Assembly: GCF_014650695.1 (NCBI RefSeq)
Contig: NZ_BMVL01000027.1
Span: 1 to 38,140, forward strand
Reading direction: 5' to 3'
From: Streptomyces avidinii
GTDB taxonomy: Bacteria; Actinomycetota; Actinomycetes; Streptomycetales; Streptomycetaceae
Length of the DNA: 38,140 nucleotides
Shown: positions 23,236 through 30,796 of the stretch, in pieces
Numbering within the stretch: the stretch's first letter is position 1
Layout of the letters: each line of letters opens with the position of its first letter
The notes under the pieces: generated by a model
Database searches by the model: none
The model's input: the letters and a program-made list of their open reading frames with translations, nothing else
What the model was told of the DNA's origin: nothing
Made by a program: the position numbers and the translations under genes

Positions 23236-23448
23236 CTATTCGCCACCTTTTTGTACGAAACTCCGAACAAAATCCTCGGCGTTCTCTTCGAGTACATCGT
23301 CAATCTCGTCAAGTACGGAGTCGACGTCGTCGGAGAGCTTTTCCTGGCGCTCCTTGAGGTCGGTCGATTCCTCGACCGCCGCCTCCTCGACCTCCTCGGT
23401 CGAGCGCGTCGCCTTCTGCTGTCCGCCGCCGGTGTCCTTGGTCGCCAT
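23236..23448 (-). CDS. pup: Pup, prokaryotic ubiquitin-like protein
   Basis: 70 residues from the ATG at 23448 (GAGGT ribosome site); an ATG at 23481 would add 11 residues not typical of Pup. It is acidic and disordered with the conserved C-terminal half KLSDDVDSVLDEIDDVLEENAEDFVRSFVQKGGE, the coiled region that binds the ARC N-terminal helices. It ends in GGE rather than GGQ, so PafA can use it directly without deamidation by Dop. It lies 173 bases after dop and 37 before the HNH gene. The leader carries two hairpins and a candidate damage promoter. Confidence 0.98.
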   Translation of the reverse strand: MATKDTGGGQQKATRSTEEVEEAAVEESTDLKERQEKLSDDVDSVLDEIDDVLEENAEDFVRSFVQKGGE

Positions 23449-23484
23449 GTCTACCTCACCCCGCTCGGTTCGCACGCTCATGTC

Positions 23485-23511
23485 GAGAGACCCCGGGATT
23501 CGGGATCTCTC
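23485..23511 (-). promoter_or_regulatory. hairpin in the pup leader
   Basis: GAGAGACCCCG and CGGGATCTCTC pair over 11 positions with one mismatch around a 5-base loop, ending 3 bases before an in-frame ATG and about 36 bases before the pup ATG. It may shield the 5' end of a pup transcript or affect its translation. Confidence 0.5.
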
Positions 23512-23526
23512 AAGATCAGACCCTAC

Positions 23527-23554
23527 GTCGGACCCTATAGGGAGGGTCCGACAT
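23527..23554 (-). promoter_or_regulatory. candidate PafBC-type promoter with embedded 10-bp dyad, upstream of pup
   Basis: On the minus strand ATGTCGGAC (23554-23546), 8 bases, TAGGGT (23537-23532). The upstream box matches 6 of 9 bases of TTGTCRGTG, but core TGTCGG, spacing and -10 equal those before the RecB-like gene. GTCGGACCCT and AGGGTCCGAC (23527-23552) form a perfect 10-bp inverted repeat over the same bases. A transcript from here would start near 23525. Confidence 0.4.
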
Positions 23555-23621
23555 TCGTCCCCGTACTTTCACAGTCCGGTTCTCTTCATGATTCCCGGAC
23601 CGGAGGCCTTTCAGGCCCGAT

Positions 23622-25133
23622 TCATTGCCCGGAAAGCACCCGCACCAGGTCCTCCGCCGTGCGGCAGCGGTCCAGGAGCTCCTTGACGTGGTTGCGCGTC
23701 CCCCGCAGGGGCTCCAGCGTCGGGACCCGCTGGAGCGAGTCGCGGCCGGGGAGATCGAAGATCACCGAGTCCCAGGAGGCCGCGGCCACGTCGTCCGCGT
23801 ACTGCTCCAGGCAGCGGCCGCGGAAGTAGGCCCGGGTGTCCTCCGGAGGCTTGCTCCGGGCCCGCTCCACCGCGGGCTCCTCCACCAGGCGCTGCATCTT
23901 GCCGCGGGCCACCAGGCGGTTGTACAGGCCCTTCTCGGGCCGTACGTCCGAGTACTGGAGGTCGACCAGGTGCAGCCGCGCCGCGTCCCAGCCCAGCCCG
24001 TCCCGGCGCCGGTAGCCCTCCAGGATCTCCCGCTTGGCGATCCAGTCCAGCTCCCCCGACAGGCTCATCGGGTCGCTCTCCAGCCGGCCCAGCACGTCCT
24101 CCCAGCGGGCCAGCACGTCCTTGGTCTGCTCGTCGGCGTCGGATCCGAAACGTTCGTCCACGTACTTCCGCGCCAGCTCGAAGTACTCCATCTGGAGTTG
24201 CACCGCGGTGAGTGTCCGTCCGCTGCGCAGCGTGATCAGGTGCTGGAGGTCCGGGTCGTGGGAGACCTGGTGCAGGGTGCGTACGGGCTGGTCGACGGCC
24301 AGGTCGACGTTGATGAACCCGTCCTCGATCATGGACAGGACGAGTGCGGTCGTGCCGAGCTTGAGATAGGTGGAGATCTCCGAGAGGTTCGCGTCGCCGA
24401 TGATCACGTGTAGCCGGCGGTACTTCTCGGCGTCCGAGTGCGGCTCGTCCCGGGTGTTGATGATGGGCCGCTTCAGGGTGGTCTCCAGGCCGACCTCGAC
24501 CTCGAAGTAGTCCGCGCGCTGGCTGATCTGGAAGCCGTGTTCGCGGCCGTCCTGGCCGATGCCCACGCGTCCCGCGCCGGTCACGACCTGTCGCGAGACG
24601 AAGAAGGGGGTCAGGTGGCGCACGATCTCCGCGAAGGGGGTCTCCCGCTTCATCAGGTAGTTCTCGTGCGTGCCGTAGGAGGCGCCCTTGTTGTCGGTGT
24701 TGTTCTTGTAGAGGTGGATCGGCTGGGCCCCGGGGAGCTGGGCGGCGCGTACGGCCGCCTCGGCCATGATCCGCTCGCCGGCCTTGTCCCAGAGGACGGC
24801 GTCGAGCGGGTTGGTGATCTCGGGCGAGCTGTATTCGGGGTGTGCGTGGTCGACGTAGAGCCGTGCGCCGTTCGTGAGGATGACATTGGCGAGGCCGATG
24901 TCCTCGTCGGTCAGCTGACTGTTGTCGGCGGCCTCGCGGGCGAGGTCGAAGCCGCGGGCGTCCCGCAGCGGATTCTCCTCCTCGAAGTCCCAGCGGGCGC
25001 GTCGCGCCCGGTGCATCGCCGCCGCGTAGGCGTTGACGATCTGGGACGAGGTGAGCATGGCATTGGCGTTCGGGTGCCCCGGGACGGAGATCCCGTACTC
25101 CGTCTCGATCCCCATTACTCGCCGTACGGTCAT
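23622..25133 (-). CDS. dop: Dop, depupylase/deamidase of Pup
   Basis: 503 residues from the ATG at 25133, with AAGGAGGG upstream. Same fold as PafA: GIETEYG (Glu10), LYVDHAHPEYSSPE with catalytic Asp95, HLYKNNTDNKGASYGTHENYL, and RPIINTRDEPHSDAEKYRRLHVIIGDANLSE. The Dop-specific loop is present around residues 42-78 (WDFEEENPLRDARGFD). Dop cleaves Pup from substrates; with a GGE Pup its deamidase activity is not needed. A small hairpin (25155-25173) lies just before the ribosome site, and a TAGGCT hexamer (25259-25254) is a -10 candidate. It begins the dop-pup-HNH-prcB-prcA transcript. Confidence 0.97.
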   Translation of the reverse strand: MTVRRVMGIETEYGISVPGHPNANAMLTSSQIVNAYAAAMHRARRARWDFEEENPLRDARGFDLAREAADNSQLTDEDIGLANVILTNGARLYVDHAHPEYSSPEITNPLDAVLWDKAGERIMAEAAVRAAQLPGAQPIHLYKNNTDNKGASYGTHENYLMKRETPFAEIVRHLTPFFVSRQVVTGAGRVGIGQDGREHGFQISQRADYFEVEVGLETTLKRPIINTRDEPHSDAEKYRRLHVIIGDANLSEISTYLKLGTTALVLSMIEDGFINVDLAVDQPVRTLHQVSHDPDLQHLITLRSGRTLTAVQLQMEYFELARKYVDERFGSDADEQTKDVLARWEDVLGRLESDPMSLSGELDWIAKREILEGYRRRDGLGWDAARLHLVDLQYSDVRPEKGLYNRLVARGKMQRLVEEPAVERARSKPPEDTRAYFRGRCLEQYADDVAAASWDSVIFDLPGRDSLQRVPTLEPLRGTRNHVKELLDRCRTAEDLVRVLSGQ

Positions 25134-25354
25134 GCGGCCCTCCTTGCCCGGCGGCGCTCCCCTCTCGGGAGCGGCGCTCAAGTACCGCTGGTGCTCCGGT
25201 GCGTGTGACTGTGCGGTGCCCGTCCCCGCACTGCGCGTCCGGCGGTACGGAAGAGCCTAGAACCACTGCGCGCTCGTGGGGAGATCATTTCCGTCATTGA
25301 ATGCGCCTTGTCACCGGCTGAAAGCGGCCGGTGAAGCGGTGGGGTAAAGCAGTC

Positions 25355-25387
25355 GGCTGCGGATGCCCGGGGAGGGCATCCGCAGCC
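25355..25387 (-). terminator. intrinsic terminator after arc
   Basis: A perfect 14-bp stem (GGCTGCGGATGCCC and complement) with a 5-base loop, beginning 9 bases past the arc stop and followed on the minus strand by GACTGCTTTACC. It separates arc from dop. Confidence 0.8.
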
Positions 25388-25395
25388 GCTCCGGG

Positions 25396-27162
25396 TCAGA
25401 GGTACTGACCGGTGTTCGCCACCGTGTCGATGGAGCGTCCGGTGTCCGCGCCCTGCTTTCCGGTGACGAGCGTGCGGATGAATACGATCCGCTCGCCCTT
25501 CTTTCCGGAGATCCGGGCCCAGTCGTCCGGGTTGGTGGTGTTGGGCAGGTCCTCGTTCTCCTTGAACTCGTCCACGCAGGCCTGGAGCAGGTGGGAGACC
25601 CGCAGGCCCTTCTGGTTGTGTTCGAGGAAGGCCTTGATGGCCATCTTCTTGGCCCGGTCGACGATGTTCTGGATCATCGCGCCCGAGTTGAAGTCCTTGA
25701 AGTAGAGGACTTCCTTGTCGCCGTTGGCGTACGTGACCTCGAGGAAGCGGTTCTCCTCGGTTTCGGCGTACATCTGCTCGACGACGGTCTGGATCATGCT
25801 GTGGACGGTGCCGTCCTTGGAGCCCTGGTGTTCGGACAGGTCGTCCGTGTGCAGGGGCAGCGAGGCCTTGAGGTACTTCGCGAAGATGTCCTTCGCGGCC
25901 TCGGCGTCCGGACGCTCGATCTTGATCTTCACATCGAGGCGGCCGGGCCGCAGGATGGCCGGGTCGATCATGTCCTCGCGGTTGGAGGCGCCGATGACGA
26001 TGACGTTCTCCAGGCCTTCCACGCCGTCGATCTCGGCGAGCAGCTGGGGGACGATGGTGTTCTCCACGTCCGAGCTGACTCCGGATCCGCGGGTGCGGAA
26101 GAGGGATTCCATCTCGTCGAAGAAGACGATGACGGGGGTGCCCTCGCTCGCCTTCTCCCGGGCACGCTGGAAGACGAGGCGGATGTGCCGCTCGGTCTCG
26201 CCGACGTACTTGTTGAGGAGTTCGGGGCCCTTGATGTTCAGGAAGTACGACTTCCCGGCGGGCTGGCCGGTCACCTCGGCGACCTTCTTGGCAAGGGAGT
26301 TGGCGACGGCCTTGGCGATGAGCGTCTTGCCGCAGCCGGGCGGGCCGTAGAGCAGGATGCCCTTCGGGGGCCGCAGTTCGTGTTCCTTGAAGAGGTCCGG
26401 GTAGAGGTACGGGAGCTCGACCGCGTCGCGGATCAGCTCGATCTGGTCGCCCAGGCCGCCGATCTTGTCGTAGTCGATGTCGGGGACCTCTTCGAGGACG
26501 AGTTCTTCGACCTCGCTCTTGGGGACGACCTCGTAGACGTAGCCGGAGCGGGGTTCGAGCAGGAGGGCGTCGCCGGGACGGATGGTGATGTCCAGGAGCG
26601 GCTCGGCGAGCCTCACCACCCTTTCCTCGTCGGTGTGCCCGACGACCAGGGCGCGCTCGCCGTCCTCGAGGATCTCCTTGAGGGTGACGATGTCCCCGGC
26701 CCGCTCGAATTCCATGGCCTCGACCACGTTGAGGGCCTCGTTGAGCATGACCTCCTGGCCGCGCCGGAGGTCTTCCGGATCGACGCTGGGGCTGACGTTC
26801 ACGCGGAGCTTTCGGCCTCCGGTGAAGATGTCGACGGTGCCGTCCTCATTGGATTGCAGGAAGACACCGAAACCGGCCGGCGGCTGTGCGAGCCGGTCGA
26901 CTTCTTCCTTGAGGGCCACGATCTGGTCTCGGGCCTCACGGAGGGTATTCGCGAGTCGTTCGTTCTGTGCGGATACGCCGGCCAGATTTGTCTGGAGCTC
27001 GACGATCCGCTCTTCGAGAATCCTCGTGTGTCGCGGAGAGTCGGCGAGCTTTCGTCGCAGGACGGCGATTTCCTGCTCGAGATAGGCAACCTGGCCGGCG
27101 GGGTCCTCGGACCCTCGCGCGGGCCGGATGCCGCGGTTGATGTCGTCGTCGTGGGCTGCCAC
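25396..27162 (-). CDS. arc: ARC (Mpa), proteasome-activating AAA ATPase
   Basis: 588 residues from the GTG at 27162, with GGAGGAGGTGAGG directly upstream. An N-terminal coiled coil (about 25-92, binds Pup) leads to two OB-fold domains (about 95-225) and an AAA module with Walker A GPPGCGKT (273-280) and Walker B VIVFFDE (344-350), then SNREDMIDPAILRPGRLD. The C-terminus is GQYL; the penultimate Tyr is needed to open the 20S gate. ARC hexamers unfold pupylated proteins into PrcBA. It is a separate transcript from dop, ended by its own terminator, and is divergent from the ferredoxin gene. Confidence 0.98.
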   Translation of the reverse strand: MAAHDDDINRGIRPARGSEDPAGQVAYLEQEIAVLRRKLADSPRHTRILEERIVELQTNLAGVSAQNERLANTLREARDQIVALKEEVDRLAQPPAGFGVFLQSNEDGTVDIFTGGRKLRVNVSPSVDPEDLRRGQEVMLNEALNVVEAMEFERAGDIVTLKEILEDGERALVVGHTDEERVVRLAEPLLDITIRPGDALLLEPRSGYVYEVVPKSEVEELVLEEVPDIDYDKIGGLGDQIELIRDAVELPYLYPDLFKEHELRPPKGILLYGPPGCGKTLIAKAVANSLAKKVAEVTGQPAGKSYFLNIKGPELLNKYVGETERHIRLVFQRAREKASEGTPVIVFFDEMESLFRTRGSGVSSDVENTIVPQLLAEIDGVEGLENVIVIGASNREDMIDPAILRPGRLDVKIKIERPDAEAAKDIFAKYLKASLPLHTDDLSEHQGSKDGTVHSMIQTVVEQMYAETEENRFLEVTYANGDKEVLYFKDFNSGAMIQNIVDRAKKMAIKAFLEHNQKGLRVSHLLQACVDEFKENEDLPNTTNPDDWARISGKKGERIVFIRTLVTGKQGADTGRSIDTVANTGQYL

Positions 27163-27200
27163 GGTCCTCACCTCCTCCAAGGGGAGCTGGACGCTTCCTG

Positions 27201-27228
27201 ACCCTACCTGGGCTGGTGGTGATTGAAA
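27201..27228 (-). promoter_or_regulatory. promoter candidate for arc
   Basis: On the minus strand TTTCAA (27228-27223), 16 bases, TAGGGT (27206-27201), placing the transcript start about 32 bases before the GTG, which leaves room for the strong ribosome site. The upstream TGTC element of the damage promoters is absent. Confidence 0.4.
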
Positions 27229-27426
27229 CCCCTAGATCACAAAGACGGTAGAGGTGTGTCCGATCTTCACCCTTGCGTACTCCCTCACGCCAAGGAAATA
27301 CCCACCCATCAAACTCGGGAAGCAGCCGGTTGTAAGGTCGAACTGTTCAACACCCGCCAGGGCTCGCGCGACTTGCTGCGGGTCGTGATCGGGATGGATC
27401 ACTCAGCGCAGGGAACGGCAGGAGAT

Positions 27427-27747
27427 ATGACCGTGCAGCAGGAGGCTCCGACGGGTGGTGCCGGTGAGGCCGGCGAGCCGCTCGAGGTCTGGATCGATCA
27501 GGACCTGTGCACCGGGGACGGCATCTGCGTGCAGTACGCGCCTGAGGTGTTCGAGCTGGACATTGATGGTCTGGCGTATGTGAAGAGCCCCGAGGACGAG
27601 CTGCTGCAGGACGCGGGGGCGACCACTCCGGTTCCGCTGACGCTGCTCCAGGACGTGGTCGACTCGGCGAAGGAATGTCCGGGCGACTGCATTCACGTAA
27701 GGCGCGTTTCGGACAGGGTGGAAGTCTTCGGTCCCGACGCGGAGTGA
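27427..27747 (+). CDS. ferredoxin (3Fe-4S/4Fe-4S single-cluster type)
   Basis: 106 residues from the ATG at 27427 with GGAG 2-3 bases upstream; an ATG at 27394 would add 11 residues. The cluster motif is LCTGDGICVQYAPEVFELD and, near the C-terminus, AKECPGDCIHV, so four cysteines in a CxxxxxC...CxxxC layout like the P450-partner ferredoxins, with one additional Cys. A long acidic linker (SPEDELLQDAGATTPVPL) separates the halves. It transfers electrons to an unidentified partner; no P450 or reductase gene is in the window. The gene is divergent from arc, and a neighbouring ferredoxin is a usual companion of arc in Streptomyces as I recall. Confidence 0.9.
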   Translation: MTVQQEAPTGGAGEAGEPLEVWIDQDLCTGDGICVQYAPEVFELDIDGLAYVKSPEDELLQDAGATTPVPLTLLQDVVDSAKECPGDCIHVRRVSDRVEVFGPDAE

Positions 27748-27751
27748 CGTT

Positions 27752-28348
27752 TCAAACACTCCTGGAGGCCGAGTCCGTCAGCTCCTGGCGGAATTTTCCG
27801 TCGCGCCAGCGCCACTTGGCGAGCTGTTTCGTGTCGGGGCTGTAGCGGGGCACGTCGGGCGAGGAGTAGCCGACGAGGGTGGCCGTGACGAGGCCGTCGC
27901 GGACGGTGAGACCGGTGGCGGTCTGGCGCCGGGCGGCTTCGAGCAGGGTGGCGACGACGCGGGGGCGGGCGCCTTCGGCCGGGTCCGTGGTGAGTACGTA
28001 GATCGCGTGGGGCGGGGTGCCGGAGCCGGCTTCGCAGCGGACGGCGGCCACGGTCTCGGGGCGGCCGTCGCCGTCGAGGTCGCCCTGGGCGCTGGTGGTG
28101 ACGGTCTGCGGGGCGCCCTTGCAGTCGAGGGGGTAGGTGACCCCCGCGGGGTCGGGGGCGGTGGCCTGGGGGCCCTTCGCGGCGGGTTCCCCGGCGTCCG
28201 CGGGGGTGCCGGTGGCCGGCTGTACGAGTCCTGCCGCGGCTATGACGGCGGCCATGGCGGTGGCCGTGGCGAGCCAGTGGACGGGCCTGGTGCGGCTGTG
28301 CCCCAGGGTTTCCGGGATCGGAGCCGGCTCGGCGGTGCTGTGCGGCAC
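27752..28348 (-). CDS. membrane-anchored or exported protein of unknown function
   Basis: 198 residues from the GTG at 28348, with AGGAG 9 bases upstream; a GTG at 28399 lacks one. A single hydrophobic segment (HWLATATAMAAVIAAAGLV, about residues 24-43) after a polar N-terminus suggests a type II anchor or long signal peptide. The outer part has a DLDGDGRPETVAAVRC segment resembling FG-GAP/calcium-binding loops, and a C-terminal W-R-W-R-rich end (KWRWRDGKFRQEL). Two cysteines could form a disulfide. No family assigned. Its stop is 4 bases from the ferredoxin stop on the other strand. Confidence 0.75.
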   Translation of the reverse strand: MPHSTAEPAPIPETLGHSRTRPVHWLATATAMAAVIAAAGLVQPATGTPADAGEPAAKGPQATAPDPAGVTYPLDCKGAPQTVTTSAQGDLDGDGRPETVAAVRCEAGSGTPPHAIYVLTTDPAEGARPRVVATLLEAARRQTATGLTVRDGLVTATLVGYSSPDVPRYSPDTKQLAKWRWRDGKFRQELTDSASRSV

Positions 28349-28452
28349 GCGGGGTGTCTCCTGTGCGAAGGGTGACGGGGAGCCAGCATCGTGCCACACC
28401 TCACACAGAGGTGGAACGGCTGGGTCCGGCGCCGGTGCACGGACAACGAAAA

Positions 28453-28502
28453 GGCGCTGTGGCGCAGTTCCCGGGTGATTCGGGGAACTGCGCCACAGCG
28501 CC
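28453..28502 (-). terminator. strong intrinsic terminator after trmI
   Basis: A perfect 20-bp stem (GGCGCTGTGGCGCAGTTCCC and complement) with a 10-base loop, followed on the minus strand by TTTTCGTTG. It is 23 bases past the trmI stop. Confidence 0.9.
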
Positions 28503-28525
28503 TGCGTGTTGGGTCTGCGAGGCCG

Positions 28526-29422
28526 TTATGCGGAGCGGTCGCTGCCGGGGCCGTCGTAGTCCTCGCCGTAGGCGCCCTTGGCGGGGCGGCGGCGGCGCAT
28601 CGGGGGCTCGACGCCGTCCGCGAGGCGGCGGGCGGTGACGAGGAAGCCGGTGTGGCCGATCATCCGGTGGTCCGGGCGGACGGCGAGGCCTTCCACGTGC
28701 CAGTTGCGGATCATCGATTCCCAGGGCTGCGGTTCGGCGAAGCAGCCGATCTCGCGGATGGACTCGACGGTCTTGGACAGCTGGGTGGTGGTGGCCACGT
28801 AGCAGCAGAGGATGCCGCCGGGGACCAGGGCCTTGGAGACGGCCTCCAGGCACTCCCAGGGGGCGAGCATGTCGAGGATGACCCGGTCGACGTCCGTGTC
28901 GGACAGGTTGTCCTGGAGGTCGCCGACGGTCAGCTGCCACGCGGGGTGGGGTCCGCCGAAGTAGCGCTCGACGTTGGCGGTGGCGATCTCGGCGAAGTCC
29001 GCGCGGCGCTCGTAGCTGTGGAGCATGCCCTGGTCGCCGATGGCGCGCAGCAGGAAGCTGCTCAGGGAGCCGGAGCCCACTCCCGCTTCCACGACGCGGG
29101 CGCCGGGGAAGATGTCGGCGAAGGCCAGGATCTGGCCCGCGTCCTTGGGGTAGACCACGGCGGCGCCGCGGGGCATGGACAGGACATAGTCGGGGAGCAG
29201 GGGGCGCAGCGCGAGGTATGCGACGTTGCCCGTGGTGCGGACAACGCTGCCTTCGGGAGCACCGATCAGCTCGTCGTGCGGGAAGGAACCCTTGTGGGTG
29301 TGGAAATTCTTCCCGGCTTCGAGCGTGAACGTGTAGTGGCGGCCCTTGGGGTCGGTGAGCTGTACCTGGTCCCCGACCTCGAAGGGCCCGCGTCGGCGGG
29401 CGGCACCGGTCGGTTCGGACAT
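28526..29422 (-). CDS. trmI: tRNA (adenine-58-N1)-methyltransferase
   Basis: 298 residues, ATG start. The N-terminal beta domain (PFEVGDQVQLTDPKGRHYTFTLEAGKNFHTHKGSFPHDELIG) and the SAM-binding core (ARVVEAGVGSGSLSSFLLRAIG, about 104-126; DRVILDMLAPWE) are those of actinobacterial TrmI. The enzyme methylates A58 in the T-loop of tRNAs. There is no ribosome site; TACACT lies 6 bases before the ATG, so an almost leaderless start is possible. It is 18 bases after the site-2 protease stop, so read-through from that gene is likely too. I recall trmI next to arc and this protease in other streptomycetes and mycobacteria. Confidence 0.95.
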   Translation of the reverse strand: MSEPTGAARRRGPFEVGDQVQLTDPKGRHYTFTLEAGKNFHTHKGSFPHDELIGAPEGSVVRTTGNVAYLALRPLLPDYVLSMPRGAAVVYPKDAGQILAFADIFPGARVVEAGVGSGSLSSFLLRAIGDQGMLHSYERRADFAEIATANVERYFGGPHPAWQLTVGDLQDNLSDTDVDRVILDMLAPWECLEAVSKALVPGGILCCYVATTTQLSKTVESIREIGCFAEPQPWESMIRNWHVEGLAVRPDHRMIGHTGFLVTARRLADGVEPPMRRRRPAKGAYGEDYDGPGSDRSA

Positions 29423-29440
29423 GTGACCAGTGTATTGGCT

Positions 29441-30640
29441 TCAGGACTGGGGCCGTGCCATGGCCTTCACGAAGGCCTTCTCGACATCGAGGGTGGACAG
29501 GACGCCGTAGATGGTGCCGGCGGGTTCGAGGACGAGGTACTCGCTGGCGGGGGTGGCGCGGAGGTGGTCGAGGAGTTCTTCGCCGGTGAGGTCCGCTGAA
29601 ACCTTCATGCCGTCGGTGAGGTCCTGGGCGAGGGTGCTGACGGCGACCCAGGGGCGGCGGTGTTCGGGGACGGAGGCGATGGCGGTCTCGCGGACGATGG
29701 CGGTGGGGTCGCCGTGGCCGTCGACGATGACGAGGGCGCGGGCGCCGGCTTCGTTGGCGCGCCGCAGGGCTTCGGAGAGCGGGGTGGCGTTCTCGACGGG
29801 GATGGCTCGGCGGGTGAGGGTGCGGGCGCGCAGTTCCGGGAGGTGCTGGCGCAGCCGGGCCATGCGCAGGCTGTTGCCGGCTCCGGTCCAGATGATGGCG
29901 GCGAGGATGGCGGCGAGCAGGGCGTCCATGACGGTGTTCATGCCGCCGATCTCGCCGGTGCGGTTGCCGAGGGTGCCGGTCCGGGTGAGCAGCGGGAGGC
30001 CGATGAGGACGGCGACGGCGAGGCCGCGGCCGACCCAGGCGGCGGCGACGGTGCCCGCCATGGGCTTGCCGGTGATGCCCCAGATGACGGCGCGGAGCAT
30101 GCGGCCGCCGTCGAGGGGGAGGCCGGGGAGCAGGTTGAAGGCGGCGACGAGCAGGTTGGAGATCATCAGCCCGGCGAGGAGGACGCCGGGGACGGTGGCC
30201 GGGTCGACGGCTTTCATGCCGAGGTAGAAGGCTCCGGCGAGGAGGAGGGAGAGCAGGGGGCCGACGAAGGCGAGGACGAATTCGCGGCCGGGTGTCTCGG
30301 ATTCCTTTTCGATCTCGGAGACTCCGCCGAAGAACTGGAGCTGGATGCGGCGCACGGGGAGCTTGAAGCGCAGGGCTGCGACCGTGTGCGCAAGTTCGTG
30401 GACCAGGACGGAGGCGTAGAAGGCGACGGCGAAGAAGAGGGAGACGAGGTAGCGGATGGGCCCGAGGTCGGGCAGGACGCGGTCGAGCTGGTCGCCGAAG
30501 ACCCAGGTGATGAGGGCGGCGACGAGGAACCAGCTGGGCGAGACGTAGACGGGTACGCCGAAGGGGCGGCCCATGAGGATGCCGCCGCCCGGTCCGGAGC
30601 GCCTGCCTGCGCGCTCGCCGGTTTCGTCGGTGTCTGCCAC
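29441..30640 (-). CDS. site-2 protease family metallopeptidase with CBS domains
   Basis: 399 residues, GTG with AAGGA 5 bases upstream. The zinc site is HELAH (H81-E82-H85) and LPLDGGR with Asp177, in a core of about six membrane segments (residues 36-245). The C-terminal ~120 residues form two CBS domains (NATPLSEALRRANEAGARALVIVDGHGDPTAIV; ASEYLVLEPAGTIYGVLSTLDVEKAF) that could sense adenylate nucleotides. Such intramembrane proteases release membrane-bound regulators. No substrate such as an anti-sigma factor is nearby. It precedes trmI in the same direction and is divergent from the RecB-like nuclease. Confidence 0.93.
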   Translation of the reverse strand: MADTDETGERAGRRSGPGGGILMGRPFGVPVYVSPSWFLVAALITWVFGDQLDRVLPDLGPIRYLVSLFFAVAFYASVLVHELAHTVAALRFKLPVRRIQLQFFGGVSEIEKESETPGREFVLAFVGPLLSLLLAGAFYLGMKAVDPATVPGVLLAGLMISNLLVAAFNLLPGLPLDGGRMLRAVIWGITGKPMAGTVAAAWVGRGLAVAVLIGLPLLTRTGTLGNRTGEIGGMNTVMDALLAAILAAIIWTGAGNSLRMARLRQHLPELRARTLTRRAIPVENATPLSEALRRANEAGARALVIVDGHGDPTAIVRETAIASVPEHRRPWVAVSTLAQDLTDGMKVSADLTGEELLDHLRATPASEYLVLEPAGTIYGVLSTLDVEKAFVKAMARPQS

Positions 30641-30766
30641 GGCTGTCCTTCGTTCGGTGCTGGTGTTTCCAGTGTGGTTCTGGTCGTGTTCGGGTCGGTG
30701 CTGTAGCGGGTTGTGATGCTCCGATCATGCAGTGCGAGGGGGCTTGGCGTCGATGGTATGCGCGTG

Positions 30767-30789
30767 CTGTCGGCGGTGGGTCGTAGGGT
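30767..30789 (+). promoter_or_regulatory. RecA-NDp/PafBC-type promoter candidate before RecB-like gene
   Basis: CTGTCGGCG (30767-30775), 8 bases, TAGGGT (30784-30789). Seven of nine bases match TTGTCRGTG, with exact spacing and -10. The ATG at 30797 is 7 bases after the -10, so the mRNA should begin at or next to the start codon. Confidence 0.55.
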
Positions 30790-30796
30790 TTTGTCC

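Noticed and set aside
23449..23481. Longer Pup starting at 23481
   Set aside because: The added 11 residues do not resemble Pup N-termini, whereas the ATG at 23448 follows GAGGT and gives the expected MATKDTGGGQQ start.
17008..25133. PafA and Dop as duplicated copies of one enzyme
   Set aside because: They are distinct members of one fold: Dop has the Dop-specific loop at about residues 42-78 and the YVDHAHPEYS site, PafA lacks the loop and has YLDVGSHPEYA.
25363..27201. 612-residue open frame on the plus strand
   Set aside because: Antisense to arc, with composition typical of a shadow frame.
28424..28452. TTGTCCGTG on the minus strand as another damage-promoter box
   Set aside because: The R position is C, and no TAnnnT hexamer lies 8 bases downstream.
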